From Streptococcus infantarius subsp. infantarius ATCC BAA-102 (GTDB taxonomy: Bacteria > Bacillota > Bacilli > Lactobacillales > Streptococcaceae), in NCBI RefSeq assembly GCF_000154985.1, contig NZ_DS572694.1, forward strand, positions 248,001 through 312,000: DNA of 64,000 nt, in the 5' to 3' direction. Each line of letters starts with the position of its first letter. Within the stretch, counting starts at the first letter, position 1. A model generated the notes under the pieces. The model was not told the origin of the DNA. It worked only from the letters and a program-made list of their open reading frames with translations, and did no database searches. Shown here in pieces: positions 19,628 to 28,304 of this stretch. The translations under genes and the position numbers were made by a program.

Positions 19628-20305
19628 ATGAGTAAAGAAGCTATCAAAAAACAAGTTCTCGATGCCTTTGACCATCGAGTTGCAGTCCGTGTCTACAATG
19701 ACCAAGAGATTTCACGTGAAGATATGGAATTCATCCTTGAAACAGCTTGGTTAAGTCCTTCTTCAATTGGTTTAGAGGCTTGGCGTTTTGTTGTCCTTAA
19801 TCGTAAGCAAATTGAAAGACTTCGTGATGACTTAAAAGCTGTTGCTTGGGGAGCACAGTCTCAACTTGATACAGCCAGTCATTTTGTTTTGTTACTTGCA
19901 GAAAAAAATGTACGCTATGATTCTGATTCTGTCAAAGATAGCCTCGTTCGACGTGGTCTCGGTGAAGGTGATGCCCTAAACAGTCGTTTAGCCACTTACG
20001 AATCATTCCAAAAAAATGATATGAAAACTGCTGATAATCCACGCGCCCTCTTTGATTGGACCGCTAAGCAAACCTACATTGCTCTTGGAAATATGATGAC
20101 ATCAGCCAGCATGATTGGTATTGATTCTTGCCCAATCGAAGGCTTTAACTATGACAAAGTCAATGCTATTCTTGCCAAAGCAGGCATTATTAATCCTGAT
20201 AAAGAAGGCATTGCAAGCATGGTATCATTTGGTTATCGACTACGCGATCCAAAACACCCACGCTCACGTAAACCTAAAAATGAAGTCATTACTTGGCTCG
20301 AATAA
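19628..20305 (+). CDS. Nitroreductase-family NAD(P)H-dependent oxidoreductase
   Basis: 225 aa FMN enzyme of the NfsB-like nitroreductase fold. The N-terminal FMN-binding region reads RVAVRVYNDQEIS and ETAWLSPSSIGLEAWRFVV; the dimer/FMN region reads YIALGNMMTSASMIGIDSCPIEGF. It probably reduces quinones or nitro compounds in the cytoplasm. GGGAGG precedes the ATG. Placement after two cysteine-bearing MarR genes suggests induction by electrophile or oxidant stress, which is inference. Confidence 0.88.
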   Translation: MSKEAIKKQVLDAFDHRVAVRVYNDQEISREDMEFILETAWLSPSSIGLEAWRFVVLNRKQIERLRDDLKAVAWGAQSQLDTASHFVLLLAEKNVRYDSDSVKDSLVRRGLGEGDALNSRLATYESFQKNDMKTADNPRALFDWTAKQTYIALGNMMTSASMIGIDSCPIEGFNYDKVNAILAKAGIINPDKEGIASMVSFGYRLRDPKHPRSRKPKNEVITWLE

Positions 20306-20311
20306 ATAGAT

Positions 20312-20340
20312 AAAGCTTGAACACATGTTCAAGCTTTTTT
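20312..20340 (+). terminator. Terminator of the nitroreductase gene
   Basis: AAAGCTTGAAC and GTTCAAGCTTT form an 11-bp stem followed by TTT. It may also serve the convergent flavoprotein gene. Confidence 0.85.
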
Positions 20341-20342
20341 GC

Positions 20343-21689
20343 TTACATTAATGCCATTTTTACTGCGCTAAGTAAGCCGCTAGTTGTACCTGGGAAAGCG
20401 AAAATCATTTGACTAAGTTCATGTGCTGTGACTTTTTGATTAATTATCAATGTCAAAAGATTGATCATTTCTCCAGCCTCATTACCTAAAAGACTAGTGC
20501 CGACCAATTCTTTATTCTGATTAATAATCAGTGTCACATGCGCTTCATCATCCAATTTTGTCTGGAATTTCAATTGTTGTCCAAATGGAATCTCAACAAT
20601 GCGGTAAGCATCATTCTCACGAGCCTCAGCAACACTCACCCCAACTTGTGCAATACGTGGAAAAGTGTAAACAAGATTTGGAATAGCTGGGTATTTTATA
20701 GCTTCCTGATTCAAACCAAGGATGAAAGCAGCAATATAATCTGACTCAAAACTTGCTGTTGGCGTTAAACGTGGGATTGTTTTATCAATGACATCCCCAC
20801 TAGCAAAAATATTTGGCACAGAAGTTTGCAGGTGATCATTAACAACGATTCCTGAACGATTGTAGCCAATGCCAAGTTCATCAAGACCAAGATTTTCAAC
20901 GTTTGGAATGCGTCCTGTTGCATCAAGGACGTAGTCAGTCTCTAATTCCAAACCTTGCGCCGTTGTGACACGTAAACCAGCGGCAGTTTCCTCAACTGCT
21001 TGAACTGCTTGGTTGAAATGGAAGTGAACACCCTCTGTTGTCATTTTAGCGACAACACTTTTAACATAATTTTCTTGATAAGCCGCTAAAGCTCTGTCAG
21101 CGTATTCAATAACATGCACTTCAGAACCAAGTTTAGCAGCCATAGTTGCAAATTCCATAGAAATGATTCCTGCACCGATAAAGGTAATGCGTTTTGGCAT
21201 CTTATCCAAATCAAGGAAATCACGACCATCATGCAAGAATTCTTGTTCTTTAATTTGAAGACGTGTAGGACGTTGACCTGTTCTAAGAACGATGTAGTCT
21301 GCGCTGACTCTATCATCATCCACACTAACCGTGTGAGCGTCAACTAATTTTCCGTAGCCTTTTAGCAAATCAATCTGCATTTGCGCAAACATACCTTCCA
21401 TAAGAGGAGCATAGGTTGGAATTTCAGATTTTTTATAAGCCATAAGCTCTTGCCAGTTAACCTTAGTATTTCCAGTAATGTCAGCCTTTTCATAACGTGA
21501 AAGAGCATCGATAAACTCAAATGGACTGTCTAATAAAAATTTGGCATTACAGCCATAATTGGTACAAGTACCAGCAGTAACATCTTTTTCAATAATGGCA
21601 ACCTTTTTGCCGACTTGAGACAATGTCACTGCCGCATGCCAATTAGCATGTCCTGAGCCAATAAAAACCACATCGTAATCGTAAGTCAT
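20343..21689 (-). CDS. Pyridine nucleotide-disulfide oxidoreductase-like flavoprotein with altered active site
   Basis: 448 aa with the layout of dihydrolipoamide dehydrogenase/glutathione reductase. FAD-binding N-terminus (DYDVVFIGSGHANWHAA), redox cysteine pair in GTCTNYGCNAKFLL, NAD(P) motif FIGAGIISMEFATMAAKLG, second FAD motif NIFASGDVID, and a C-terminal dimer domain. Family enzymes carry a catalytic His-Glu pair in a HPT..E motif near the C-terminus; here the corresponding stretch reads FAFPGTTSGLL, so both residues appear lost. Nine bases separate it from the upstream bacterioferritin-like gene, so the two form an operon. The substrate is unknown. Confidence 0.85.
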   Translation of the reverse strand: MTYDYDVVFIGSGHANWHAAVTLSQVGKKVAIIEKDVTAGTCTNYGCNAKFLLDSPFEFIDALSRYEKADITGNTKVNWQELMAYKKSEIPTYAPLMEGMFAQMQIDLLKGYGKLVDAHTVSVDDDRVSADYIVLRTGQRPTRLQIKEQEFLHDGRDFLDLDKMPKRITFIGAGIISMEFATMAAKLGSEVHVIEYADRALAAYQENYVKSVVAKMTTEGVHFHFNQAVQAVEETAAGLRVTTAQGLELETDYVLDATGRIPNVENLGLDELGIGYNRSGIVVNDHLQTSVPNIFASGDVIDKTIPRLTPTASFESDYIAAFILGLNQEAIKYPAIPNLVYTFPRIAQVGVSVAEARENDAYRIVEIPFGQQLKFQTKLDDEAHVTLIINQNKELVGTSLLGNEAGEMINLLTLIINQKVTAHELSQMIFAFPGTTSGLLSAVKMALM

Positions 21690-21698
21690 GTTTTCTCC

Positions 21699-22148
21699 TT
21701 AAAGCTGTTGTGTTAACCAGTTTTGGTAACCAACAGTATCAATTAAATCTAGTTGTTGTTGTGCCCACTGCAAATCATCATCTTCATCTTTGTAGTAGGC
21801 TTTTAGCAAATCATAAGTCACCAAATCATTAGATACAGCACCAACCAATGGTAATAATTCTTCCAGTCCTTCTTTTGAAACTTCCAAATCATGTCTTAGC
21901 CACTCTAAAGGACTAGCTGGCATTTCAAAACTTACTTGATTTTGGTAACAGATTTTACCACCCAAATCTAAAATGCGATTAAAGAGTTTTTGTGAAAAGT
22001 CACGCTCCTCTGAAGCGTGGCTTTTGTATTTATCACCAAGTTTTGAAAAAACTTGTGCCTCAAAGTTCAAAGCGACAAGATCATGAATATTTGCTTGATT
22101 TAAAATTTTATTTCCGATTTTTTGTAATAATTCGATTGTATTTTCCAT
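21699..22148 (-). CDS. Bacterioferritin-like protein with degenerate ferroxidase site
   Basis: 149 aa four-helix protein aligning by eye with bacterioferritin along its length, for example KLFNRILDLGG against RLIERILFLEG, and a C-terminal LDLIDTVGYQNWL close to the family's LDLIQKMGLQNYL. In this alignment the ferroxidase ligands are mostly lost: His54 is Phe (HASEERDF), Glu94 is Ser, His130 is Asp (KDEDDDLQW), and heme Met52 is Arg. It may bind a partner or metal differently. First gene of an operon with the flavoprotein and divergent from an OhrR-like regulator. Confidence 0.72.
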   Translation of the reverse strand: MENTIELLQKIGNKILNQANIHDLVALNFEAQVFSKLGDKYKSHASEERDFSQKLFNRILDLGGKICYQNQVSFEMPASPLEWLRHDLEVSKEGLEELLPLVGAVSNDLVTYDLLKAYYKDEDDDLQWAQQQLDLIDTVGYQNWLTQQL

Positions 22149-22172
22149 AATTTCAACCTCTTTTTTATAATT

Positions 22173-22186
22173 AATCGCACGCGATT
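22173..22186. promoter_or_regulatory. Palindromic operator in the redox-cluster divergent region
   Basis: AATCGCACGCGATT is a perfect 6+2+6 palindrome, G/C-rich within an A/T-rich stretch, about 25 bases before the bacterioferritin-like start. It is a good candidate operator for the divergent OhrR-like regulator. Confidence 0.6.
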
Positions 22187-22283
22187 GGCTATAGTTTACT
22201 ACTCCTTTTTCAAGTTGTTAACTTTTACATTTATTTTTTCCTATGTTCTGATAAGAGCAAGTAAACACAAAGAAAGGGACGTT

Positions 22284-22775
22284 ATGCCAGAACAACATCC
22301 TACTTTAACTAATCAACTATGTTTTGCGATTTATAATGCTAATAGAGTTTTCAACCAATTTTATAAACAAAAACTAGCTAAATTTGATTTAACCTATACA
22401 CAATATATTGTTCTCTTAGCACTTTGGGAAACTGACAATCCTGCTTTGCGTGAATTAGGAAAACAATTAGACCTTGCTAGTAATACACTGACACCGCTTC
22501 TTAAACGTTTAGAAGAAAAAGGTTATCTAACACGGATTTGTCCCGAAGAAGATCAGCGTCAATTAATCGTTTCGCTTACTCAAATTGGTAAAGCACTTCA
22601 AGCTGATGTTGAACAAGAATTACACACCTGTGTAGGAGAATTCACTCCTGCTTTACAGGGAAAAATTGAAGAAATGATAGCTGACAATCACATTTTGATT
22701 GAGGAATTGAAAAAAATAGTTTTAAAAAGAGTTTGGATAAATCCAAACTCTTTTTGTTTTATTATCTTGCGTTGA
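22284..22775 (+). CDS. OhrR-like MarR regulator with a C-terminal readthrough tail
   Basis: 163 aa from the ATG at 22284 (AAAGGGAC upstream); the frame is open further upstream but without support. [20 protein letters not shown] carries the peroxide-sensing cysteine of OhrR, and the HTH is [22 protein letters not shown]. OhrR proteins have about 147 residues. Here the last 15 or so residues ([15 protein letters not shown]) are encoded by a terminator hairpin, and the stop lies 14 bases inside the convergent smpB gene. A lost ancestral stop codon is likely. It probably controls the divergent redox operon. Confidence 0.85.
   Translation: MPEQHPTLTNQLCFAIYNANRVFNQFYKQKLAKFDLTYTQYIVLLALWETDNPALRELGKQLDLASNTLTPLLKRLEEKGYLTRICPEEDQRQLIVSLTQIGKALQADVEQELHTCVGEFTPALQGKIEEMIADNHILIEELKKIVLKRVWINPNSFCFIILR
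22724..22760 (+). terminator. Terminator hairpin inside the end of the OhrR-like gene
   Basis: AAAAAGAGTTTGG and CCAAACTCTTTTT form a 13-bp perfect stem with an ATAAAT loop, followed by GTTTT. The regulator's reading frame runs through it. Confidence 0.85.
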
Positions 22776-23229
22776 AATTTTTCATTTGACGTTTGATATC
22801 ACGATCTTGTTCACGTCGCTTAATAGTTTCTCGTTTATCATAGTCGTGCTTACCTTTAGCCACGCCTAGTAAGACTTTTGCAAAACCATTTTTCAAATAA
22901 ACTTTAAGAGGAATTAGAGTCATCCCTGTTCCTTTTAAGTCATTTGATAATTTTTCAATTTCACGTTTTTTAAGCAATAATTTACGTGTACGCTCAGGCT
23001 CTTGGTTCCAGATATTTCCTTGTTCAAAAGGAGAAATGTGGACATTAATCAACCAAGCTTCGCCATTTTTAATTTGAGCATAACCGTCTTTTAGCTGAAT
23101 ACGTGCAGCACGAACACTCTTGATTTCAGTTCCTGTCAAGACGATTCCAGCTTCAATGGTATCAACTATATTATAGTCATGACGTGCCTTTTTATTTTGG
23201 GCAACGACATTTCCTTCACCTTTTGGCAT
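22762..23229 (-). CDS. smpB: SsrA-binding protein SmpB
   Basis: 155 aa RNA-binding protein that partners tmRNA in trans-translation to rescue stalled ribosomes. Typical features are the N-terminal [24 protein letters not shown], the central [13 protein letters not shown] and the basic C-terminal tail ending in KRQMKNF. It follows rnr in the conserved secG-rnr-smpB order; RNase R and SmpB act together in tmRNA quality control. Confidence 0.97.
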   Translation of the reverse strand: MPKGEGNVVAQNKKARHDYNIVDTIEAGIVLTGTEIKSVRAARIQLKDGYAQIKNGEAWLINVHISPFEQGNIWNQEPERTRKLLLKKREIEKLSNDLKGTGMTLIPLKVYLKNGFAKVLLGVAKGKHDYDKRETIKRREQDRDIKRQMKNFNAR

Positions 23230-23286
23230 ATTAAGCTACCTCTCTTGTGTCAAAATTTTTTGGTTAGCAATGAGGCTTGTCACCTT

Positions 23287-25632
23287 TTATTTTTTAGCTT
23301 TACGAGTTTTTTTCTTAGCTACTTCTTTGTAGAAAGGTTTCTTGCCTGATTTTTTAGAAGATGATTTTGACGATTTATGATTGCGTTGTTTATTTGATTT
23401 GTGGTCTTTTTTATGGTCTTTGTGATTGTCAGATTTTGGACGATGTTTGTCTTTTCCAGAACGGTCTTTTCGTGATTTCTTCACTTTTTCAATCACATCA
23501 TAATCACTTGGAATGTATTCAAAGTCAATATCACCAGTTTCTTTGTCGGCACGTGTCAATTTAATCTTGATTTGTTGACCAACGCGGAAGACTTTACCTG
23601 ATTTTTCACCTTGAAGGGTCAAAGTACGTTCGTTGTAATTATAGAATTCTGGTAAGGTTGTGATGTGAACAAGACCTTCAATGGTATTTGGCAATTCGAT
23701 AAACATACCAAATTTCACGACACTAGCCACCACACCGTCAAATTCTTGACCAACGTATTCTTCCATGTATTCAGCTTTTTTCATCGCTTCAACCACACGT
23801 TCGGCATCAATAGCACGACGTTCGAGAGTTGAAGATGAAGTTGCCAATTCAGGAATAACATTTCTAAAATGTTCGATTTTATCGTCTGTGACTTGTGTGT
23901 ATTCACGAATCATACGGTGAACAAGAAGGTCAGGATAACGACGGATTGGACTTGTAAAGTGTGTGTAGTACTCAGCAGCCAAACCGTAGTGACCGTGATT
24001 GTGTTCAGAATAACGCGCTTGTTGCATTGAACGTAGCAACATCATATTCAATACTTCGGCACCTGGTTTACCTTCCACTTTAGCTATGAAATCTTGCAGA
24101 GCTTGCTGGCTAATTTTATTAGCTGTACCATGAATTTGTACTCCAAAAATACTTGCGTAATCAAGGAATTTCTGTAATTTTTCAGCTTTTGGATCTTCGT
24201 GAATTCGGTAGATAAATGGCAATTTGCGTTTTGCGAAGTGTTCTGCCACTGTTTCATTAGCTGCCAACATGAAGGATTCAATCATGCGCTCTGCAATACC
24301 ACGCTCACGAATCATAATGTCAACTGGCATACCTTTGTCGTTGACGATGATTTTAGCTTCACTAGTATCAAAGTTCAAAGCACCGCGACGCACACGCATT
24401 GTTTCCAAAATATTATGCAAAGCAGCCATGTGATGAATAGATTCAACGATTGGTTGGTATTTTTCAATCAACTCTTCATCACCTGCGATAATGTCATTGA
24501 CATCGCTATAAGTCATGCGGAACGTTGTATTGATGACTGATTGACAGATTTGGTGATTAACCACATGACCATTGCGGTCAATTTCTATCAAACATGATTG
24601 CGTCAAACGATCCACATTTGGATTCAATGAACAGATACCATTTGACAAACGCTCTGGTAGCATTGGCACCACGCGATCTGTTACATAAACAGATGTTCCA
24701 CGCGCTACTGCTTCACGGTTAAGAGCAGATCCTTCTGTAACGTAGTACGAAACATCAGCAATGTGAACCCCTAACTCGAAATTACCATTATCTAATAATT
24801 TGATATGAACAGCGTCATCCAAGTCTTTGGCATCAGCTCCATCAATGGTAAAGGTGATTTCATTACGTAAATCAACGCGACCAATCATATCTTTTTCAGA
24901 TGGTGCATCTGGAACAGCATCGGCTTCAGCCATAACGTCTTCAGGAAATTCTGACTTAATATCCATTGATTCAAGGACTTCAAGAACATCAATTCCGACA
25001 TCACCTTGGTGACCAACGATATCACGAACATGACCAACAAAGTAATCGTGACCACGCGTTGGGTATTTATCAATATCAACATTGATGATTTCAGTTCCAT
25101 CTAAAACAACAGGTTCTTTTTTGATGTAGATTTTTTGTTGGATTTTTTGATTTTTAGACTTGATGTAACCAGCGTATTTTGGTTTTTCATCGTCTAAGAT
25201 AAATTTTCCAACGACAGTTTTTAAACTGCGTTCAACGATTCCGACAATACGGACTTCAGCTGCTGTTCCTTTAAGACGGTTAGCAGGTTTCTTAATCACA
25301 GCTTCAACTGTATCGCCGTCAACAGCATGACCAACATCATTACGCCCAACAAACATGTCATCTTCGTCCTCATCAACAGACAAGAAACCAAAACCAGCTT
25401 TGTTAGCATGAAAGACACCAGTGACTGTAATTTCTTTTTTCTTCTCTACTTTTTTACGAAGGGCGAGGCTACCGCTATCATCAAAACGGAGTTCACCCTG
25501 ACTTTCTAACTGTGAAATTTCTTTAACAAGCAATGGAAATTTTTCAGCGCCAGTCATATCCAAACCAGCAGCTAAATCATTAATATTAACTTTTCCATGC
25601 TCTTTTAAATAAGCAATAATATTTTCATTCAT
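23287..25632 (-). CDS. rnr: Ribonuclease R
   Basis: 781 aa 3'-5' exoribonuclease. N-terminal winged helix, cold-shock/OB domains (GVFHANKAGFGFLSVDEDEDDMFV), the RNB catalytic domain with DGADAKDLDDAVH (metal-binding aspartates), the S1 domain (VGQEFDGVVASVVKFGMFIELPN) and a long Lys/Ser/His-rich tail. I chose the ATG at 25632 (MNENIIAYL) over a TTG 18 bases upstream. There is no clear ribosome-binding site; instead a perfect TATAAT ends 7 bases before the ATG, so a leaderless transcript is possible. Confidence 0.95.
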   Translation of the reverse strand: MNENIIAYLKEHGKVNINDLAAGLDMTGAEKFPLLVKEISQLESQGELRFDDSGSLALRKKVEKKKEITVTGVFHANKAGFGFLSVDEDEDDMFVGRNDVGHAVDGDTVEAVIKKPANRLKGTAAEVRIVGIVERSLKTVVGKFILDDEKPKYAGYIKSKNQKIQQKIYIKKEPVVLDGTEIINVDIDKYPTRGHDYFVGHVRDIVGHQGDVGIDVLEVLESMDIKSEFPEDVMAEADAVPDAPSEKDMIGRVDLRNEITFTIDGADAKDLDDAVHIKLLDNGNFELGVHIADVSYYVTEGSALNREAVARGTSVYVTDRVVPMLPERLSNGICSLNPNVDRLTQSCLIEIDRNGHVVNHQICQSVINTTFRMTYSDVNDIIAGDEELIEKYQPIVESIHHMAALHNILETMRVRRGALNFDTSEAKIIVNDKGMPVDIMIRERGIAERMIESFMLAANETVAEHFAKRKLPFIYRIHEDPKAEKLQKFLDYASIFGVQIHGTANKISQQALQDFIAKVEGKPGAEVLNMMLLRSMQQARYSEHNHGHYGLAAEYYTHFTSPIRRYPDLLVHRMIREYTQVTDDKIEHFRNVIPELATSSSTLERRAIDAERVVEAMKKAEYMEEYVGQEFDGVVASVVKFGMFIELPNTIEGLVHITTLPEFYNYNERTLTLQGEKSGKVFRVGQQIKIKLTRADKETGDIDFEYIPSDYDVIEKVKKSRKDRSGKDKHRPKSDNHKDHKKDHKSNKQRNHKSSKSSSKKSGKKPFYKEVAKKKTRKAKK

Positions 25633-25639
25633 AATTGTG

Positions 25640-25645
25640 ATTATA
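25640..25645 (-). promoter_or_regulatory. -10 element immediately upstream of rnr
   Basis: TATAAT on the minus strand with 7 bases to the rnr ATG, placing the start of transcription at or near the start codon. The -35 region is weak (T-rich). Confidence 0.45.
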
Positions 25646-25775
25646 AGCAAGACCGATTAGCAAAAAAGTCCTGCTATCTTCTATCCTCTCGTTTTCTAGC
25701 TTGATGGAAGTTGTGAAAAGTCACTGAATTTCAAATTCCAATCCGCTATTGGACAGACTCCTCACTACTTACTTA

Positions 25776-25807
25776 ATAATAAAAAATGAGCTGAATGACC
25801 AGCTCAT
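25776..25807 (-). terminator. Terminator of secG
   Basis: ATGAGCTG and CAGCTCAT pair around a 6-base loop, followed on the minus strand by six T and more A/T. Confidence 0.75.
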
Positions 25808-25877
25808 GAATTTTCGTACAAAATTCAAGATGCGCAGCCAACGTAAGCTAAGATGCAGCTTTGTCGTCAGTTGCTAT

Positions 25878-26114
25878 CTATTTACTTGATAAGATTGCTA
25901 GCGCTAGAGCAATTGCTAGCCAAAAGAAAACTAGAACTGCTGTAAAACGTTGCATAAACGCTTCGAAGCCACGCGCTTTAGTACGTTCAAATAAAGCTTC
26001 TGAACCGCTGTTATCAAATACGTTGCTACTTGGATTTTTCTGTGGTTGCATAAAAATGGCAATCACGATAATAACAGATAATACCAGCAAAGCTGTCAGT
26101 AGTACATTGTACAT
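25878..26114 (-). CDS. secG: Preprotein translocase subunit SecG
   Basis: 78 aa, two membrane helices (about 2-22 and 57-76) separated by a short loop with the family-typical PSSNVFDNSG and ERTKARGFE. Auxiliary subunit of the SecYEG channel. I start it at the ATG at 26114; a GTG 9 bases upstream is possible. No strong ribosome-binding site is visible. Position between rpmG and rnr is conserved in streptococci. Confidence 0.92.
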   Translation of the reverse strand: MYNVLLTALLVLSVIIVIAIFMQPQKNPSSNVFDNSGSEALFERTKARGFEAFMQRFTAVLVFFWLAIALALAILSSK

Positions 26115-26231
26115 ATGTTTCACTAAGAACGCGTCAGAAGCTTAACTCTGGGAAAAAATCCACTATATTTTGCTTCTGGGTTCTATTTCCTTTCCTACAC
26201 TATGGTCTTAATTATTCTATCATAAATATCC

Positions 26232-26378
26232 CTACGATTCAATATGTAGGGTTACTTTTCGCTCTTTGGGACAGTATTTAGGAACCTGAATTTTGTCGGG
26301 ATGGGTTGCTTTATTTTTGCTTGTTAAATAATTTTTGCTACCGCAGCTACTGCATTTTAAATTAATCTTGACTCTCAC
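26232..26378 (-). CDS. rpmG: 50S ribosomal protein L33
   Basis: 48 aa, starts with GTG and overlaps the pmrA stop in GTGA. The sequence begins [17 protein letters not shown] and ends [15 protein letters not shown]. It keeps the zinc-binding cysteines (CSSC, and only one of the second pair, in KYCPK), so zinc binding may be partial. Conserved pmrA-rpmG-secG order. Too short for many gene finders. Confidence 0.92.
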   Translation of the reverse strand: MRVKINLKCSSCGSKNYLTSKNKATHPDKIQVPKYCPKERKVTLHIES

Positions 26379-27544
26379 GCGATTTCCTTAACTTTCAAAT
26401 ATTTTCTAAAATTGATAAGGCTCCACACAAAGTTTACAAAGACAATCAGACTTGTCACATAAAAGACTGAACGGTATCCCATACCAGTCGCAATGGCAGA
26501 ACCAACAAATGGTCCAACGACTTGTCCAATATTCATAAACATTTGGTTATAGCTGAAAATACGTGAAATTCCTTCTCTTGGCGTGATTTTAGTCAGTAGT
26601 GAGTTAACACTTGGCATCAGCGCACCTGTACCAAAACCGTACATGAAACGCACAATTCCGAGTTCAAGTGAATTTCTGGCAAGGGCACACAAGACGTACA
26701 TACTAAAGCTATAAAATAGAGCTATCAAAAGTAGTCTATGATTACCTATTTTATCACCAATTTTACCAAGAGTCGAGCTCGATAACATACTTGAAAAACC
26801 AAGAGCAGACACAATCAGACCAGAGACAAACATTAGATTTTCAGTTTGTCCAAGATTACGAATGTATAAGGTCAAAATTGGGGCAATAGATTGTGCTGAA
26901 ATTTGGATAATCATACTTGTTACAAAAAGCCCGATTAGAATTTGCTTGTCTTTAATTGATGAAAAGAGTTCTCGAGTTGACATAGCATTGGCCTTAGCAA
27001 CAGGTTTGAAATCTTCTTTAATCAAAAAGACTGTCAGAAAATTACAGATTAACAAAATAAAACCGACCAGTAAAAAGACTTGTCGAATACCTAACCCTTC
27101 AGCCAACATTCCTCCAAGTAAGGGGCCAATTAGACTCCCGCCAATCATCCCAGTCGCCAGTGTCCCAAGAGCATAACCTGAGCGATTTTTAGGAGCTTGA
27201 CTAGCAATCAAGGCTGTTGAGTTAGGAATGTATCCTGAAAAAAGACCGTTTAATAGCCTCAGTGCTAAAAGCCAAAAGACATTAGGAACAAAAGCCAAGC
27301 CACCCATTGTAAAGGTCATGACCAAGCTTGCCCTAACCATCATCGGTTTACGGCCATATCGATCAGCGAGCCGCCCCCACACCGGAGCAATCAAAGCAGA
27401 GGCTAAAGCTGATAAAGATACCGCTAGACCAGCGTACCATTCAACTTTATTTTTAGGAGCGCCTAGTTCTTCTACATACAAAGCCATAAATGGCATAACA
27501 AGCGAAAAGCTTGCCCCAGTAAAAAAGTTACCAAGCCAAGCCAC
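26375..27544 (-). CDS. pmrA: MFS multidrug efflux transporter PmrA
   Basis: 389 aa from GTG at 27544, 12 membrane helices, with the MFS loop motif [13 protein letters not shown] between helices 2 and 3 and a second weaker copy (GKIGDKIG) in the other half. Proton-driven drug export is the known role in pneumococcus. The frame is open upstream to an in-frame TGA just before ACA ATC ATA. A strong AAGGTGA site lies before an ATA at 27580, and the 12 codons after it (SNEVNWKQNLR) look like genuine PmrA N-terminus. So the true start may be ATA, or the gene has lost its ATG. Confidence 0.88.
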   Translation of the reverse strand: MAWLGNFFTGASFSLVMPFMALYVEELGAPKNKVEWYAGLAVSLSALASALIAPVWGRLADRYGRKPMMVRASLVMTFTMGGLAFVPNVFWLLALRLLNGLFSGYIPNSTALIASQAPKNRSGYALGTLATGMIGGSLIGPLLGGMLAEGLGIRQVFLLVGFILLICNFLTVFLIKEDFKPVAKANAMSTRELFSSIKDKQILIGLFVTSMIIQISAQSIAPILTLYIRNLGQTENLMFVSGLIVSALGFSSMLSSSTLGKIGDKIGNHRLLLIALFYSFSMYVLCALARNSLELGIVRFMYGFGTGALMPSVNSLLTKITPREGISRIFSYNQMFMNIGQVVGPFVGSAIATGMGYRSVFYVTSLIVFVNFVWSLINFRKYLKVKEIA

Positions 27545-27716
27545 TCGTAAATTTTGTTTCCAATTAACTTCGTTACTTATGATTGTTCACCTTCTTTTCA
27601 AAAAAACGTCAATTGCTATTATAGCACATTCCAAAAGAATTACTAAAAACTTGCTACGCAAAATGTTTTCCTGAAAAATATGCAGAAAATCAGACGATTT
27701 TCCAATCATTCATCGC

Positions 27717-28304
27717 CTATAATTCTTGCAAAAGCTGATTGATTTGTGCTTTTAATTCCGTAAGGTCACCACTGTTATCTAGCAATTTGTCAGCATAAGG
27801 CTTTTTAGCTTCTGTCGACATTTGGCTAGCCATGCGTTTTTTAGCTTCTTCTTTTGAGAAATGATTACGCATCACCAAACGCTCCAATTGTGTTTTCTCA
27901 TCAAGATGAACCAACCAAATATCATCAAACCATTCCATATAATCATGCTCAATCAAAAGCGGGATATCCATGAAAAAGACTTTTTGAGTCTTCGCAAGCT
28001 CATCTCGTCTTCTAGCTAATTCTTCTCGGATGATACCATTTTGCAGGCGCGACGACTTTTCTAGCATATCTTTGCTTGAAAAAATCAACTGACCTAATTT
28101 TTTACGATCGAGTTCACCATTTTCTTGAAGAATGTCAGTGCCAAGCCAGTTGCAAAGGGCTTGATAAAGTTTTCCACCTTTTGCCTGAAGTTCATGAACC
28201 ACCTGATCAGCATCAATCACTTGATAGCCATGTTTTCTGATTTCAGCAACAACGGTTGACTTGCCAGAAGCAATCCCGCCTGTAATTCCAATAATTTTTG
28301 TCAT
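27717..28304 (-). CDS. coaE: Dephospho-CoA kinase
   Basis: 195 aa, last enzyme of coenzyme A synthesis. P-loop [13 protein letters not shown] at residues 6-18, the substrate region [12 protein letters not shown], and the lid near [13 protein letters not shown]. The ATG at 28304 overlaps the mutM stop (ATGA), so the genes are coupled; seven upstream codons starting with TTG are not needed. Confidence 0.95.
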   Translation of the reverse strand: MTKIIGITGGIASGKSTVVAEIRKHGYQVIDADQVVHELQAKGGKLYQALCNWLGTDILQENGELDRKKLGQLIFSSKDMLEKSSRLQNGIIREELARRRDELAKTQKVFFMDIPLLIEHDYMEWFDDIWLVHLDEKTQLERLVMRNHFSKEEAKKRMASQMSTEAKKPYADKLLDNSGDLTELKAQINQLLQEL

